NCBI GenBank assembly: GCA_900319905.1
Contig: ONQB01000003.1
Span: forward strand, 62,001 to 126,000
DNA length: 64,000 nt
Direction: 5' to 3'
From: an uncultured Prevotella sp.
Lineage (GTDB): Bacteria; Bacteroidota; Bacteroidia; Bacteroidales; Bacteroidaceae
The position numbers and the translations under genes are program-made. Under the pieces are notes generated by a model. The model was not told where the DNA came from and searched no databases. It saw nothing but the letters and a program-made list of their open reading frames with translations. Within the stretch, counting starts at the first letter, position 1; each line of letters starts with the position of its first letter. Positions 18,507 to 28,568 of the stretch are shown piece after piece.

Positions 18507-19262
18507 TTAGAACTTAAAGAGGTCGCTTGTGGTGAGCAGGCCCTTGTGGGTAAGCGTGAATTCCGCAGCAAGCACGGCGCCCAGGGCAAAACCCTTGCGC
18601 GAATGGGCATCGTGGGTGATGGTGATACAGTCGGCCTCTGAGTCGTAACAGATGCTGTGGATGCCAGGCACCTCGTCGTGGCGGATGCTATCGACCAGCA
18701 GCTCATCGGGCTGATGGTCGTCGGAGCCGTCCACATGACCATCGTCCCAACGCACGCTGCCAGCCTTCCAGCTGTGCTTGCGGTCGAGCTCATCCACTAT
18801 CTCCTCGGCCAGTGTAATAGCGGTACCCGACGGGGCGTCGAGCTTATGCACGTGGTGTGTCTCCGTCAGCTGGACGTCGTACTGGGGAAATTGGTTCATG
18901 ATCTTGGCCAGATACTTGTTGACGGCTGAGAAAATGGCCACACCGATAGAAAAATTGCTGGCCCAGAACAGCGTCTGCTTGCCATCCTTGGTCAGAGCCT
19001 CAACGTCGGCCTTATGATCTTTCATCCAACCCGTTGAACCGCTCACCACCTTCACGTTGTGGCTGAAGGCCTTAAGATAATTGCCATAGGCGGCTGTAGG
19101 ATTGGTGAACTCAATGGCAACATCGGCCGAAGCAAAAGCGGGACTATCGAAGTCGGACTGATTGTCCTTGTCGATTTTGCAAACGATTTCGTGGCCACGC
19201 GCAAGGGCGATCTGCTCAATCATATGACCCATCTTGCCGTAGCCTATCAAAGCTATCTTCAT
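18507..19262 (-). CDS. dapB: 4-hydroxy-tetrahydrodipicolinate reductase
   Basis: NAD(P)H-dependent step of the diaminopimelate/lysine pathway. The 251-residue product has the nucleotide-binding start IALIGYGKMGHMIE and the substrate/catalytic segment ETHHVHKLDAPSGTA, both diagnostic. It is first in the minus-strand run dapB-lepB-lepB paralogue-wbqC, an arrangement I associate with Bacteroidales genomes. A -7 element lies 24 bases upstream. Confidence 0.96.
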   Translation of the reverse strand: MKIALIGYGKMGHMIEQIALARGHEIVCKIDKDNQSDFDSPAFASADVAIEFTNPTAAYGNYLKAFSHNVKVVSGSTGWMKDHKADVEALTKDGKQTLFWASNFSIGVAIFSAVNKYLAKIMNQFPQYDVQLTETHHVHKLDAPSGTAITLAEEIVDELDRKHSWKAGSVRWDDGHVDGSDDHQPDELLVDSIRHDEVPGIHSICYDSEADCITITHDAHSRKGFALGAVLAAEFTLTHKGLLTTSDLFKF

Positions 19263-19285
19263 ACTTATAAACGTTTATAGTATTG

Positions 19286-19293
19286 CAAAATTA
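19286..19293 (-). promoter_or_regulatory. -7 promoter element for the dapB operon
   Basis: Minus-strand TAATTTTG followed by C, 24 bases upstream of the dapB ATG. Confidence 0.55.
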
Positions 19294-19419
19294 ATTATTT
19301 TGCCGCAAAAGGAGTAGCGATAGGCCGATAAATAATCAAAATGGCCACGTAATTAAATGATTTTTTTCGTTTTAAAGATGTTTTTGACAACAAAAGAGGC
19401 TAAAATGTAAAGTTTGTCG

Positions 19420-19427
19420 TACCTTTG
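19420..19427 (+). promoter_or_regulatory. -7 promoter element for the PCMD operon
   Basis: TACCTTTG followed by C, 33 bases upstream of the ATG at 19460. Confidence 0.6.
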
Positions 19428-19459
19428 CAGGTAGATAATTGTAATTGGGATATTTACGC

Positions 19460-20656
19460 ATGTTTTACGTGATTACAAACACCGGCAAGGTCGCTGTGGC
19501 CTGTGCTGTCCTGGCGCTGAGTCTTTCGTCGTGTATCAAAGAAGAAGCCCTCAATGCAGAAGCCGACATCACTGGTGTCAGCTTAGGTGAGAATCAGCAG
19601 CTGCTGCGCGAACCTGTCATCAACAACAACGACGTGACGCTTTTCGCCAACACGTCCGACAGCATTCTTGCTCCGGTCTTCACGCTGACTGAGGGTGCCA
19701 CCATCAGTCCGGCATCGGGCACACCGAGACAGTTCTTCAAAACAGAAAGACAGCTTACCGCCAACGATGACGGTACCGTCGATACTACATATCTCTACGA
19801 GTCGACGCCGCAGACCTACACCGTGACCTCACAGAACGGACAATGGAAAAAGGAATACACCGTTAACATCGTGAACAATGCCACGCCCTCAGACTTCCAT
19901 TTCGACAACGTGAGATACTACGAGTTCGGTGGAAAGCCAGCCTTCCAGATCTTCTACGAGACCGTAGGCGGCAACCGCATTGACTGGGGAAGCGGCAACG
20001 CTGGCGCCATGGTGACGCTGGCCCAAAGCAACCCGTCATTCTCCGACTACCCCACCTCGCAGGCCGACAACGGCGTGAGCGGCAAATGTGCCAAGCTCAC
20101 CACCATCTCCACCGGCGCTCTCGGCACAATGTTTGGCGCTCCCATCGCTGCCGGTAACCTCTTCTTGGGGTCGTTTGTGGTGAACATGCAGGACATGCCT
20201 GCCTCCACGCATTTTGGCATCCCATTGCACAACACGGTACCCTCCTCCATAACAGGCTACTACAAATATCAGCCAGGACCGGAATACCGACGGCTCACAG
20301 GCTCTGCCGGCAGCTACGGCACGGAGGTGGTGCCTGGCAAAACCGACGACTTTGCTATCTACGCCATCGTGTATGAGGTGACCGCCGACGCGCCTTATGT
20401 TGACGGCAACACCGTGATGACATCGAAGAACATCGTGCTGCGCGCCGAGGTCACCAACCATAAGGCCGGTAACGAATGGGTGAAGTTCGACGTGCCTTTC
20501 GTACAACAAAACGGAAAGACTATCGACCAGCAGAAATTGGAGAATGGGCAATACAACATCGCCATCGTGCTCTCATCAAGTGCCGACGGTGCTTCCTTCT
20601 CAGGAGCCATCGGAAGCACGCTTTACGTAGACGAAATCCATCTCAACTATGAATAA
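19460..20656 (+). CDS. PCMD-domain surface lipoprotein
   Basis: A 398-residue lipoprotein. ATG 19460 begins a signal peptide with lipobox LSLSSC, so the mature protein starts at a lipidated Cys. The C-terminal half (about 150-398) has the features of the putative carbohydrate metabolism domain: FDNVRYYEFGGKPAF, a GTMFGAPIAAGNLFLGSF segment and a closing TLYVDEIHLNYE. Such proteins often lie next to outer-membrane proteins in Bacteroidales, and ligands are unproven. Its last 8 bases overlap the following beta-barrel gene. Confidence 0.8.
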   Translation: MFYVITNTGKVAVACAVLALSLSSCIKEEALNAEADITGVSLGENQQLLREPVINNNDVTLFANTSDSILAPVFTLTEGATISPASGTPRQFFKTERQLTANDDGTVDTTYLYESTPQTYTVTSQNGQWKKEYTVNIVNNATPSDFHFDNVRYYEFGGKPAFQIFYETVGGNRIDWGSGNAGAMVTLAQSNPSFSDYPTSQADNGVSGKCAKLTTISTGALGTMFGAPIAAGNLFLGSFVVNMQDMPASTHFGIPLHNTVPSSITGYYKYQPGPEYRRLTGSAGSYGTEVVPGKTDDFAIYAIVYEVTADAPYVDGNTVMTSKNIVLRAEVTNHKAGNEWVKFDVPFVQQNGKTIDQQKLENGQYNIAIVLSSSADGASFSGAIGSTLYVDEIHLNYE

Positions 20657-21473
20657 GACTAATATCACTTCATACATCCCTACCCGACTCAGCCTGAGGC
20701 TATCGGCAATGGCCTGCGCGGCAGTACTCACCCTGCCTGTTTGTGCACAGAGCACTGTGAAAGACCGTGACCAAAACCTTATGAACATGACTTCTGAAGG
20801 CTGGGAATGGGAAATCAACGCTGGATTGAACGTCGGCGGTGCGGCACCACTCGGCATGCCGCGAGAGGTGAGAAAGGTGAAAAAATACAACCCAGGGTTC
20901 AACACTTCGCTCGAAGGCAAGGTTACCAAATGGTGGGACGCCAACCGCCACTGGGGCTCGTCGGTAGGCCTGAGGTTTGAGAACAAATCGATGGAAGTGA
21001 ACGCCGATGTGAAGAACTACCACACGGAAATCATTCGCGACGGCGACCGTGTGAGCGGTTATTGGACGGGCTTCGTCAACATTAAGTACGACGCCACCTA
21101 TCTGACTATCCCCATCACGGCCGACTACCGCTTCAACGACCGCTGGAAAATCAACGCCGGTCCGTTCATATCCTGGCGCTACGACGGCTCGTTCTCAGGC
21201 TACGTCACCGACGGTTATCTGCGCAGCGGCATCCCCACCGGCGAGAAGATCGTCTATGAGAAAGGACAACAGGCCACCTATGAGTTCGACAACGACCTGC
21301 GACGCTTCACCTGGGGCGCACAGATCGGTGGGTCCTGGCGTGCCTATCGCCACTTCTCGGTCAACGTCAACGTGACCTACGCCTTCAACAACATCTTCAA
21401 GAAGGGTTTCACCACCGTGCAAAACACGCTCCATCCCGTTTATGGCAATATAGGATTCGGATATAGCTTTTAG
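20649..21473 (+). CDS. Outer-membrane beta-barrel protein (porin-like)
   Basis: A 274-residue exported protein with a signal peptide ending LPVCA and Gln at +1. The body alternates polar and aromatic residues in amphipathic strands (SSVGLRFENKSMEV, WKINAGPFISWRYD, FSVNVNVTYAFNNIF) and ends in Phe (GNIGFGYSF), as outer-membrane barrels do. It overlaps the PCMD lipoprotein gene by 8 bases and is 27 bases from the next gene, so the three form an operon. Transport substrate unknown. Confidence 0.8.
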   Translation: MNKTNITSYIPTRLSLRLSAMACAAVLTLPVCAQSTVKDRDQNLMNMTSEGWEWEINAGLNVGGAAPLGMPREVRKVKKYNPGFNTSLEGKVTKWWDANRHWGSSVGLRFENKSMEVNADVKNYHTEIIRDGDRVSGYWTGFVNIKYDATYLTIPITADYRFNDRWKINAGPFISWRYDGSFSGYVTDGYLRSGIPTGEKIVYEKGQQATYEFDNDLRRFTWGAQIGGSWRAYRHFSVNVNVTYAFNNIFKKGFTTVQNTLHPVYGNIGFGYSF

Positions 21474-21500
21474 GTTAATCAATTCAATAATAGAAAGAGT

Positions 21501-23054
21501 ATGAAAAAATTATTTACCCTGTTAGTGTCGGCAATGGTGGCTACGGCCTCGTTTGCCACCGACTACACCGACAACCTCACCGTAACGGTGAACGGGTCGG
21601 CCATGCCGACCATCCAGTCAACAATCTCAGTGACTGAGAACACCGACGGCAGCTACAAGTTCTCGCTCAACAACTTCAAGTTCATGACGTTCTCACTCGG
21701 TGACATCGTCGTCGACAACATCGCTGGCATCACCAACAATGGTGTGACCTCGTTGAAAGCCGCACAGGACGTCACGCTCTCACTGGGCACCATGCCCCTC
21801 AGCCTGATGGCCGAGAAGACAGACGGAAAGCTTTATGCGCTGATCGATATCTACTACCCTCTCCTGAACCAGACCATCCACGTGGTGTTTGGCAACAACA
21901 ACGGCCTCGGCTACCAACTCAAGAACAGCGGATTTGAGGACTGGCACATAGCAAAAGCCTCATACGACACAGGCGAAGATACACCGGCTATAGTCGAAGG
22001 TGACGAACCCAACAACTGGCACGACATGATTAGTTGCTCAGAAAGTCAGCAAGGCCTCGGCTACATGGCATCATACAATCCATTCGTGTTTAAATCGACA
22101 AAGGTACGACCGGGCTCCACTGGCAGTTACAGTGCATTATTGAAATCAATTGATTTCTGGTTTACCATTGCCAATGGCACCCTCACTTCCGGACGCCTGA
22201 ATGCTGGAGCCATAGACGCTGCCGACGTGAGCAACCACGCCTATCTCGACATGAGCAAGACCGACAAGGACAACAACGGCGACCCCTTCTATCAGACCAT
22301 TAATGGTACGCCGGACAGCGTGGCCGTATGGATGGCCTTCAAGCAGGGCACGCCTAACGCTGATTATCCTTACGCCACACTGAGCGCTGCCCTGACCGAC
22401 GGCACCTATTATCAGGATCCTGACACGTTGAGCTATAGCAACGTGCGCGCACTGGCAAAGGACACCACCATCACCACGACCTTCACCACCGGCTTACCCG
22501 TTTGGAAACGCGTGGTTGTGCCATTCAAGATGATTGACAGCAACGTAGAGGGCAAAGCAATGCTCCTGACAATGGCCACCAACGCCAATCCGGGCAAGGG
22601 CAGCACCGACACACTTTATGTTGACGACTTGAGCCTCATCTACAACATGCCGGCCGTGAGCAACATCACTTACAAGGGTAGCACCATCAGCGGATTCAGT
22701 GCCGCCACCACCCGCTACACGCTCTCAGGTGACGCAGTCATCAGCCTCGACGATATCGACGTGACAACCACCGGTGCCAATGGCGCACGCGTCTACAAAG
22801 AAATGCGACAGAATGGTGACAACGCCGTGGTGACCGTCTCCGTCTATAGCGGCGACCTGGCCAACAGCCTCGTCTACACGCTGACCTTCACGGGTGCCAC
22901 CACTGGCGTAAAGGCCGTGGAGGTGAACGACGCAAAGACCACCAACGCACCAGTACAGATCTATACGGTCAACGGACAGCGTGTCAACAACATGCTGCCC
23001 GGTCAGGTGTACATCCTAAAGAAGGGCAATAAGACCATAAAGGTAGTAAAGTAA
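21501..23054 (+). CDS. Secreted calycin-like / PCMD protein with C-terminal tail
   Basis: A 517-residue exported protein: signal peptide (cleavage near ASFA), a calycin-like beta domain (about 20-135), a PCMD-like domain (about 140-385, containing NSGFEDWH and DTLYVDDLSLIYN) and a beta module. The C-terminal tail reads VQIYTVNGQRVNNMLPGQVYILKKGNK. The tail is a divergent relative of the tails on the proteins at 1446, 4137 and 46399. It is third in the operon with a lipoprotein and an outer-membrane barrel, suggesting a surface complex; the ligand is not deducible. Confidence 0.78.
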   Translation: MKKLFTLLVSAMVATASFATDYTDNLTVTVNGSAMPTIQSTISVTENTDGSYKFSLNNFKFMTFSLGDIVVDNIAGITNNGVTSLKAAQDVTLSLGTMPLSLMAEKTDGKLYALIDIYYPLLNQTIHVVFGNNNGLGYQLKNSGFEDWHIAKASYDTGEDTPAIVEGDEPNNWHDMISCSESQQGLGYMASYNPFVFKSTKVRPGSTGSYSALLKSIDFWFTIANGTLTSGRLNAGAIDAADVSNHAYLDMSKTDKDNNGDPFYQTINGTPDSVAVWMAFKQGTPNADYPYATLSAALTDGTYYQDPDTLSYSNVRALAKDTTITTTFTTGLPVWKRVVVPFKMIDSNVEGKAMLLTMATNANPGKGSTDTLYVDDLSLIYNMPAVSNITYKGSTISGFSAATTRYTLSGDAVISLDDIDVTTTGANGARVYKEMRQNGDNAVVTVSVYSGDLANSLVYTLTFTGATTGVKAVEVNDAKTTNAPVQIYTVNGQRVNNMLPGQVYILKKGNKTIKVVK

Positions 23055-23057
23055 GCA

Positions 23058-23193
23058 GTATCAAAAAGGGAGAAGTCCGGGAGTCCGGAAGTCCTGAAGT
23101 TCAGTCAAATGCAGTATCTGATAATAAGGTATCAGTATAGCAATGACAGAACTCCTGGACTTCTGAACTCCCGGACTTCTTCCGTTTTGATAC
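23058..23193. repeat. Inverted-repeat element copy A
   Basis: A 136-base element bounded by GTATCAAAA and TTTTGATAC. The left arm is made of GAAGTCC-type heptamers, the core contains CAGTCAAATGCA...ATCTGATAATAAGG...AATGACA, and the right arm is the complement of the left. It lies between convergent genes. The rest of the gap to 23358 is pyrimidine-rich with no gene seen. Confidence 0.9.
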
Positions 23194-23358
23194 ATCCTCC
23201 TTTTTTTCTTCTTTGTTCCTCCTTTTTTCTTCCACTTTTCTTTTCCTCTTTTCTACTCTTGACTATGCGTCTCTTACGTATGGTCACTACATAGTCACCA
23301 GCCTAGTGCCGTATTCCTGTCCGGTGCCGCGCCTTTAAGGCACGGAAATTCTACCATA

Positions 23359-24813
23359 CTAACAACCGTCGGCGGGCTGCGTGATAAAGATGATATGACG
23401 GCCTTGCATTGTGGTAGCAAATAAATAGCAGCTGCCACCATCCTTCAACTTCAGTCGTTTGCGCAGTTCAGCAACCGACTGGGGGAAATTGCGGACGGCA
23501 ATATTTGCCTGTGTCATGCCTGAAAGATGCTGCCGAAGCTCACGCTTATTCAGCGTAGTGATTCCTAGGATACGAAACTGCTTTCCAGGAAAGCCTTTCA
23601 ATGCCTGGCGACCAATAAAGAGATGGGAGTCACGGTCAACAGCCGTCACGCCAAACGCATGGGACAGCGCTGAGAAGACTCCAGCCTTCATGATGCTGGC
23701 ATTGGGCACGCAGAGAACGGCCCCGACAAGGGCATCTATCGAGAGAGGTTCATAATTGACTTCTGCCGCACGATGTTCCGCCGTACCGGTACCTATAAGG
23801 GAAGATGTATTTGAAGGCGTCAAATCAAAGGAAACGGTCTGCTCGAAGATCTCTGCGTCGTTGGCACAGACCAGACGAATGGAAGATGCTGCATCGTCGG
23901 TAGCAACAGATGGTGTGAGCACCAACAGCAGCTCCTTGCACTCATTGGCCACCGATACGATATGCACCTCGCGGCAATAGGGCCTGAAGGCGCGGGCAGC
24001 GGCATGCCAGTCGAGCATCGGCGAGAGCTTGAGCAGGACGCAGGAGGCTACCGCCATCAAGCGGTCTTTCAGTGCCAGCACGTCAGGCGTGCAGTCCTCA
24101 ATGCTAAACACCTTATGACCGTTGGCATCGCGGCGGGCAGGGTCGATAAAGACTATAAGTCGGTGAGACGAATCGGCAGGCTCTGTCACACGCTGATGCA
24201 AGTAAGCCACACCATCTGCATTGATAGCTTCAAAATGAGTCAGACCGAGGCAGTTGAAGTTATGGCGGGCAATAGCGCAAAGATTTTCATTGCGCTCTAC
24301 ATAGACGGCCTTGCCAAAAAGTGGGGCAAGAAATGAGAAATCAATGCCAAAGCCCCCCGTGAGATCGACAAGCATCGTCTCGGCAACTTTGTCAGCAGGC
24401 ATCGTATGAGCAACGTCAGCAGCAGGCATCGTATGAGCAACGTCGTCAGCAGGCATCGTATGAGCAACGTCGTCAGCAGGCATCGTATGAGCAACGTCAG
24501 CAGCAAGCAAACGGCTGACCAAAGCCGCCTTATAGCGTGCTGTGGCTTCGGAAGAACACTGCTCCATATTGAGGTGAGGCGGATAGACGATGCCCTCATG
24601 AGCAGCATAGGCTGGCAATTTCGTGCGTGCCATCTGCCACCCGGCTATCTGGTCGAGTACGAAGGGAAGATTGACCACAGCCTTGCCAGTGCTCTGCAAC
24701 GCCAACTGGCGCACGTCGTCGGTGCGGTGCTGGCGGACAAAGGCACGCGTGGACTCATCATCCATCAATTGTGTAAGCGTGGAAAAGTCGTTCATCGTTT
24801 GTAAAGAAGCCAT
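23359..24813 (-). CDS. THUMP-like class I SAM methyltransferase (PG_1098-like)
   Basis: A 484-residue protein resembling the Bacteroidota family typified by P. gingivalis PG_1098: an N-terminal helical region, a Rossmann methyltransferase core starting at LVDLTGGFGIDFSF (148-161), FIDPARRDANGHKVF, and a C-terminal THUMP-like domain. The target is unknown, probably RNA by analogy. Residues 105-147 are an in-frame 9-residue repeat immediately before the SAM-binding motif. The start is uncertain: ATG 24813 is used, and ATG 24795 is also possible. The gene begins just beside the sdh terminator. Confidence 0.8.
   Translation of the reverse strand: MASLQTMNDFSTLTQLMDDESTRAFVRQHRTDDVRQLALQSTGKAVVNLPFVLDQIAGWQMARTKLPAYAAHEGIVYPPHLNMEQCSSEATARYKAALVSRLLAADVAHTMPADDVAHTMPADDVAHTMPAADVAHTMPADKVAETMLVDLTGGFGIDFSFLAPLFGKAVYVERNENLCAIARHNFNCLGLTHFEAINADGVAYLHQRVTEPADSSHRLIVFIDPARRDANGHKVFSIEDCTPDVLALKDRLMAVASCVLLKLSPMLDWHAAARAFRPYCREVHIVSVANECKELLLVLTPSVATDDAASSIRLVCANDAEIFEQTVSFDLTPSNTSSLIGTGTAEHRAAEVNYEPLSIDALVGAVLCVPNASIMKAGVFSALSHAFGVTAVDRDSHLFIGRQALKGFPGKQFRILGITTLNKRELRQHLSGMTQANIAVRNFPQSVAELRKRLKLKDGGSCYLFATTMQGRHIIFITQPADGC
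24373..24501 (-). repeat. Five 27-base in-frame units inside the methyltransferase gene
   Basis: Four near-identical units encode DVAHTMPA(D/A), followed by a diverged fifth, DKVAETMLV, that joins the SAM motif. The unit length of 27 bases keeps the frame, so copy number can vary without breaking the protein. Confidence 0.92.
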
Positions 24814-24818
24814 AAGGT

Positions 24819-24854
24819 TAAAAAAAGCCCGCAGGCCACAATGCCTACGGGCTT
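24819..24854 (-). terminator. Terminator of the sdh/frd operon
   Basis: On the minus strand AAGCCCGTAGGC pairs with GCCTGCGGGCTT (one mismatch), followed by a run of seven T. It lies 22 bases after the iron-sulfur subunit stop. Confidence 0.85.
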
Positions 24855-24875
24855 GATGATATAGAAGATGAGATG

Positions 24876-25631
24876 TTAGTCTGCCAGTTTAGCCTTGATG
24901 AACTCGCGGTTCAGACGTGCGATATTGGCGATGGACTCATTCTTCGGGCACTCAGCCTCGCAAGCACGGGTGTTGGTGCAGTTACCGAAGCCGAGCTCCT
25001 CCATCTTGGCGACCATGTTCTTGACACGGCGAGCAGCCTCGACGCGGCCCTGAGGCAGCAGTGCGAACTGGCTGACCTTACTGGATACAAAGAGCATAGC
25101 CGAACCATTCTTGCAGGCTGCCACACAAGCGCCGCAACCGATGCAGGTAGCGCAGTCCATAGCCTCGTCGGCTGCCTCCTTGGAGATCAGGATGGCATTG
25201 GCATCCTGGGCCTGGCCGGTGCGCACGGAGGTGTAACCGCCGGCAGCGATAATCTTATCGAAGGCGGAACGATCCACCATACAGTCCTTGATGATGGGGA
25301 AAGCTGCTGAACGCCAAGGCTCAACGGTGATAACATCGCCGTCGTGGAAGCGACGCATGTAGAGCTGGCAGGTAGTGGCACCCTGAGCAGGACCATGAGG
25401 ATGACCATTGATATAGAGTGAGCACATACCGCAGATGCCCTCACGACAGTCGTGGTCGAAGACGAAAGGCTCGTTGCCACCCTCAATGAGCTGCTCGTTG
25501 AGAATATCGAGCATCTCCAGGAAGGAAGTATCACCGGGGATATCCTTCATCTCAAAGGTATCGAAATGTCCCTCAGCCTTGGGGCCATTCTGACGCCAAA
25601 CTTTTAAAGTGAATGATATATTAGTGTCCAT
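24876..25631 (-). CDS. sdhB: Succinate dehydrogenase/fumarate reductase iron-sulfur subunit
   Basis: Electron-transfer subunit linking the flavoprotein to the membrane cytochrome b. The 251-residue product has the 2Fe-2S ligands CREGICGMC, the cluster motif [14 protein letters not shown], and a third Cys group [13 protein letters not shown]. It is last in the sdhC-sdhA-sdhB operon and is followed by a terminator. In anaerobic Bacteroidota this complex mainly runs as fumarate reductase. Confidence 0.96.
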   Translation of the reverse strand: MDTNISFTLKVWRQNGPKAEGHFDTFEMKDIPGDTSFLEMLDILNEQLIEGGNEPFVFDHDCREGICGMCSLYINGHPHGPAQGATTCQLYMRRFHDGDVITVEPWRSAAFPIIKDCMVDRSAFDKIIAAGGYTSVRTGQAQDANAILISKEAADEAMDCATCIGCGACVAACKNGSAMLFVSSKVSQFALLPQGRVEAARRVKNMVAKMEELGFGNCTNTRACEAECPKNESIANIARLNREFIKAKLAD

Positions 25632-25661
25632 GATTTGTTGCTTAATATTAAAGATAAAACT

Positions 25662-27629
25662 TTAGCTCTTGTAGTTACGTGTCTGCACCTTGATGTACTG
25701 ATAGTTGAGGTCTTCCTTCAAGAGTGTGGGAGCCACGTCGTCGGAGCCCTGATACTGCCAGCAAGCTACATACATGTAGTGCTCGTCGTCACGCTTAGCC
25801 TCGCCTTCCTCGGTCTGGCTCTCCTCACGGAAATGACCACCGCAGCTCTCGTTGCGCTCCAAGGCATCGTAAGCAATCAGCTCACCCATGAGAATGAAGT
25901 CACGCAAATGGATGGCTTTGTCAAGCTCCACATTGAGTCCTTCCTTGCTGCCAGGCACGCGGACACAGGTGTCGAACTGCTGGCGCACGGCCTTCAGCAT
26001 CTCCAGAGCCTTCTTCAGACCTGCCTCGTTGCGGGCCATACCCACGTAGTTCCACATTATCTTATAGAGCTCTCTGTGGATAGAGTCAACGCTCATGAGC
26101 TTGCTCTTGTCGGTCTGCTTGTTCTGGATATCCATGATGCGGTCGATCTCAGCCTGCACACCCTTCTCAGCCTCGACGAACTCGGGAGCGTCGGTAGAAG
26201 GCAGCTTCACCTGAATCTGATCGCTGAGGTAGTTCTGCATGGTGTAAGGAATGACGAAGTAACCATCGCTCAGACCCTGCATCAGTGCGGAAGCACCCAG
26301 ACGGTTGGCACCGTGGTCAGAGAAGTTGCACTCGCCGAGTGCGAACAGTCCCTTGACGCTGGTCTGCAGCTCATAGTCAACCCACAGACCGCCCATGGTA
26401 TAGTGGATGGCGGGGAAGATCATCATCGGGTTCTCGTGCGGGTCGACATCGGTAATCTCCTGATACATGTCGAAGAGGTTACCGTAGCGCTGGTCGACGA
26501 CATCACGGCCAAGGCGCTGGAAAGCCTCGGAGAAATCGAGGAACACAGCAAGACCGGTGTTGTTCACGCCATAGCCCTTGTCGGTACGCTCCTTAGCGGC
26601 ACGCGAGGCCACGTCACGGGGAACGAGGTTACCGAAGGCAGGATAGCGGCGCTCGAGGTAGTAGTCGCGGTCTTCCTCAGGAATGTCACGGCCCTTGATC
26701 TCACCACGCTGCAGCTTCTTGGCATCTTCGAGCTTCTTTGGCACCCAGATACGACCATCGTTACGCAGTGACTCCGACATCAGGGTGAGCTTCGACTGCT
26801 TGTCACCATGCACGGGGATACAGGTCGGGTGGATCTGCACAAAGCAAGGATTGGCAAAGTAAGCACCCTTACGATAAGCCTGGATGGCAGCGGTGCAGTT
26901 GCAGCCCATGGCATTGGTGGACAGGAAGTAGGTATTGCCATAACCACCGGTGGCCAGGCAGACAGCGTGACCGGCATAGCGCTCGAGCTTACCAGAGACG
27001 AGGTTCTTGGCGATGACGCCACGGCAGCGGCCGTCGATGATGACGATGTCCTCCACCTCGGTACGGGTGTGAAGCTCAACTGTGCCATTGTGCACTTCCT
27101 TCATCAGTGAAGAGTAAGCACCGAGCAGCAGCTGCTGTCCCGTCTGACCCTTAGCGTAGAACGTACGGCTCACCTGCACGCCACCGAAGGAACGGTTGGC
27201 AAGCATGCCGCCATACTCACGGGCGAAAGGCACACCCTGGGCAACGCACTGGTCGATGATGTTAGCCGATACCTCAGCCAAGCGATAGACATTGGCCTCA
27301 CGGGCACGGTAGTCACCACCTTTAATAGTATCGTAGAACAGACGGTAGACTGCGTCACCATCGTTCTGGTAGTTCTTGGCTGCATTGATACCACCTTGCG
27401 CTGCAATAGAGTGAGCGCGGCGGGGAGAGTCTTGAATGCAGAAGTTAATGACGTGGAAACCCATCTCACCAAGTGATGCGGCGGCACTGGCACCAGCCAG
27501 ACCCGTACCCACGACGATGACCGTGAGCTTACGCTTGTTGGCAGGGTTCACCAGCTTCTGATGAGCTTTATAGTTGGTCCATTTTTCAGCCAGAGGGCCT
27601 TCAGGAATCTTAGAATCTATCTGTGACAT
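25662..27629 (-). CDS. sdhA: Succinate dehydrogenase/fumarate reductase flavoprotein subunit
   Basis: FAD-bearing catalytic subunit, 655 residues, interconverting fumarate and succinate. FAD-binding [17 protein letters not shown] is near the N-terminus, the flavin-attachment region [13 protein letters not shown] follows, and the substrate-site Arg/His segment [21 protein letters not shown] is intact. It lies 30 bases upstream of sdhB and 36 bases downstream of sdhC. Confidence 0.97.
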   Translation of the reverse strand: MSQIDSKIPEGPLAEKWTNYKAHQKLVNPANKRKLTVIVVGTGLAGASAAASLGEMGFHVINFCIQDSPRRAHSIAAQGGINAAKNYQNDGDAVYRLFYDTIKGGDYRAREANVYRLAEVSANIIDQCVAQGVPFAREYGGMLANRSFGGVQVSRTFYAKGQTGQQLLLGAYSSLMKEVHNGTVELHTRTEVEDIVIIDGRCRGVIAKNLVSGKLERYAGHAVCLATGGYGNTYFLSTNAMGCNCTAAIQAYRKGAYFANPCFVQIHPTCIPVHGDKQSKLTLMSESLRNDGRIWVPKKLEDAKKLQRGEIKGRDIPEEDRDYYLERRYPAFGNLVPRDVASRAAKERTDKGYGVNNTGLAVFLDFSEAFQRLGRDVVDQRYGNLFDMYQEITDVDPHENPMMIFPAIHYTMGGLWVDYELQTSVKGLFALGECNFSDHGANRLGASALMQGLSDGYFVIPYTMQNYLSDQIQVKLPSTDAPEFVEAEKGVQAEIDRIMDIQNKQTDKSKLMSVDSIHRELYKIMWNYVGMARNEAGLKKALEMLKAVRQQFDTCVRVPGSKEGLNVELDKAIHLRDFILMGELIAYDALERNESCGGHFREESQTEEGEAKRDDEHYMYVACWQYQGSDDVAPTLLKEDLNYQYIKVQTRNYKS

Positions 27630-27665
27630 AATAATAAATACTAATGTGAAATTACCAATTAGAAG

Positions 27666-28349
27666 TTAGGCTGCACACATGCTGGGGGCAAAGCCGAGCC
27701 AGAAAGAAAGAATGAGGATGGCGAAAACGGCCATGAGAATAGTGACATAGCAGATGCCGATGCACTGCCAGCGCTTCAGCCAAATCTTACCACTCCAGCC
27801 CAATGTCTGCATGGCTGACCAGAAGCCGTGGCTCAGGTGGAACCAAATGGCGCAGATCCAGATGAGGTAGAGAATGGAGAACACTGGGTTGGAGAAAGTG
27901 TCCTGAATCCATGCGAAACCATCAGCAGGATCGTGGGCGACCTGCATGCCTGCAAGCTCTGCAAACATCATGTGACCCCAGAAGTTGTAGAGGTGAAGCA
28001 CAAGGCCGAGGAAGATTATGATGCCGAGCACAAGCATATTCTGCGATGCCCAGCTCACCTCCGGACGACGACTTGTCACCTCATAACGCTGAGGACCGCG
28101 CGCACGGCGGTTCTGAGCCGTCAGAATGAAGGCATACACAATGTGACACACTGCCAAAAAAGCCAGGCCAAGGGTACCGATAACGGCATACCAGTTGGAA
28201 CCCAGGAACTTACACACGAGGTTGTAGCCATCTGCTGAGAAGAAAGCCACAACATTCATGCAGCAGTGGAAGGTCAGGAAGAGAATGAGGCAGATGCCAG
28301 TCAAAGACATCACCACCTTTCTACCAATTGGAGAATTGATTAACCACAT
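27666..28349 (-). CDS. sdhC: Succinate dehydrogenase/fumarate reductase cytochrome b subunit
   Basis: Membrane anchor of the complex, 227 residues with five hydrophobic segments and several His residues suited to haem b (for example in LFLTFHCCMN and WFHLSHGFW). This single-subunit five-helix type is the one expected in Bacteroidota and exchanges electrons with menaquinol. First gene of the operon; promoter at 28493-28523. Confidence 0.94.
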   Translation of the reverse strand: MWLINSPIGRKVVMSLTGICLILFLTFHCCMNVVAFFSADGYNLVCKFLGSNWYAVIGTLGLAFLAVCHIVYAFILTAQNRRARGPQRYEVTSRRPEVSWASQNMLVLGIIIFLGLVLHLYNFWGHMMFAELAGMQVAHDPADGFAWIQDTFSNPVFSILYLIWICAIWFHLSHGFWSAMQTLGWSGKIWLKRWQCIGICYVTILMAVFAILILSFWLGFAPSMCAA

Positions 28350-28492
28350 AAATGATTGATTTAGAATTATATTTGTATGTTATTAAAATCCGTATCTGAA
28401 CTGATTAAGACATCATTTAACCCATTTGGAGCTGTTCCATAAGCAAAAGCAGACTCATCCTTAGTAGGTAGGCCTGCCCTCTTATACGTGTG

Positions 28493-28523
28493 CAAAAATA
28501 CTATATTTTAGTGATTAATCAAA
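28493..28523 (-). promoter_or_regulatory. Promoter of the sdhCAB operon
   Basis: On the minus strand TTTG at 28520-28523 and TATTTTTG at 28493-28500 are separated by 19 bases, fitting the Bacteroidota -33/-7 pattern. The predicted leader is about 135 bases. Confidence 0.65.
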
Positions 28524-28554
28524 GTAAAAGACCTAAAAAATGGAATATTTTAGT

Positions 28555-28562
28555 TACTTTTG
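28555..28562 (+). promoter_or_regulatory. -7-like element very close to the mnmG start
   Basis: TACTTTTG followed by C lies only six bases before the mnmG ATG. No clear -33 partner is visible. If used, the mRNA would be leaderless or nearly so. Confidence 0.45.
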
Positions 28563-28568
28563 CGCCAA

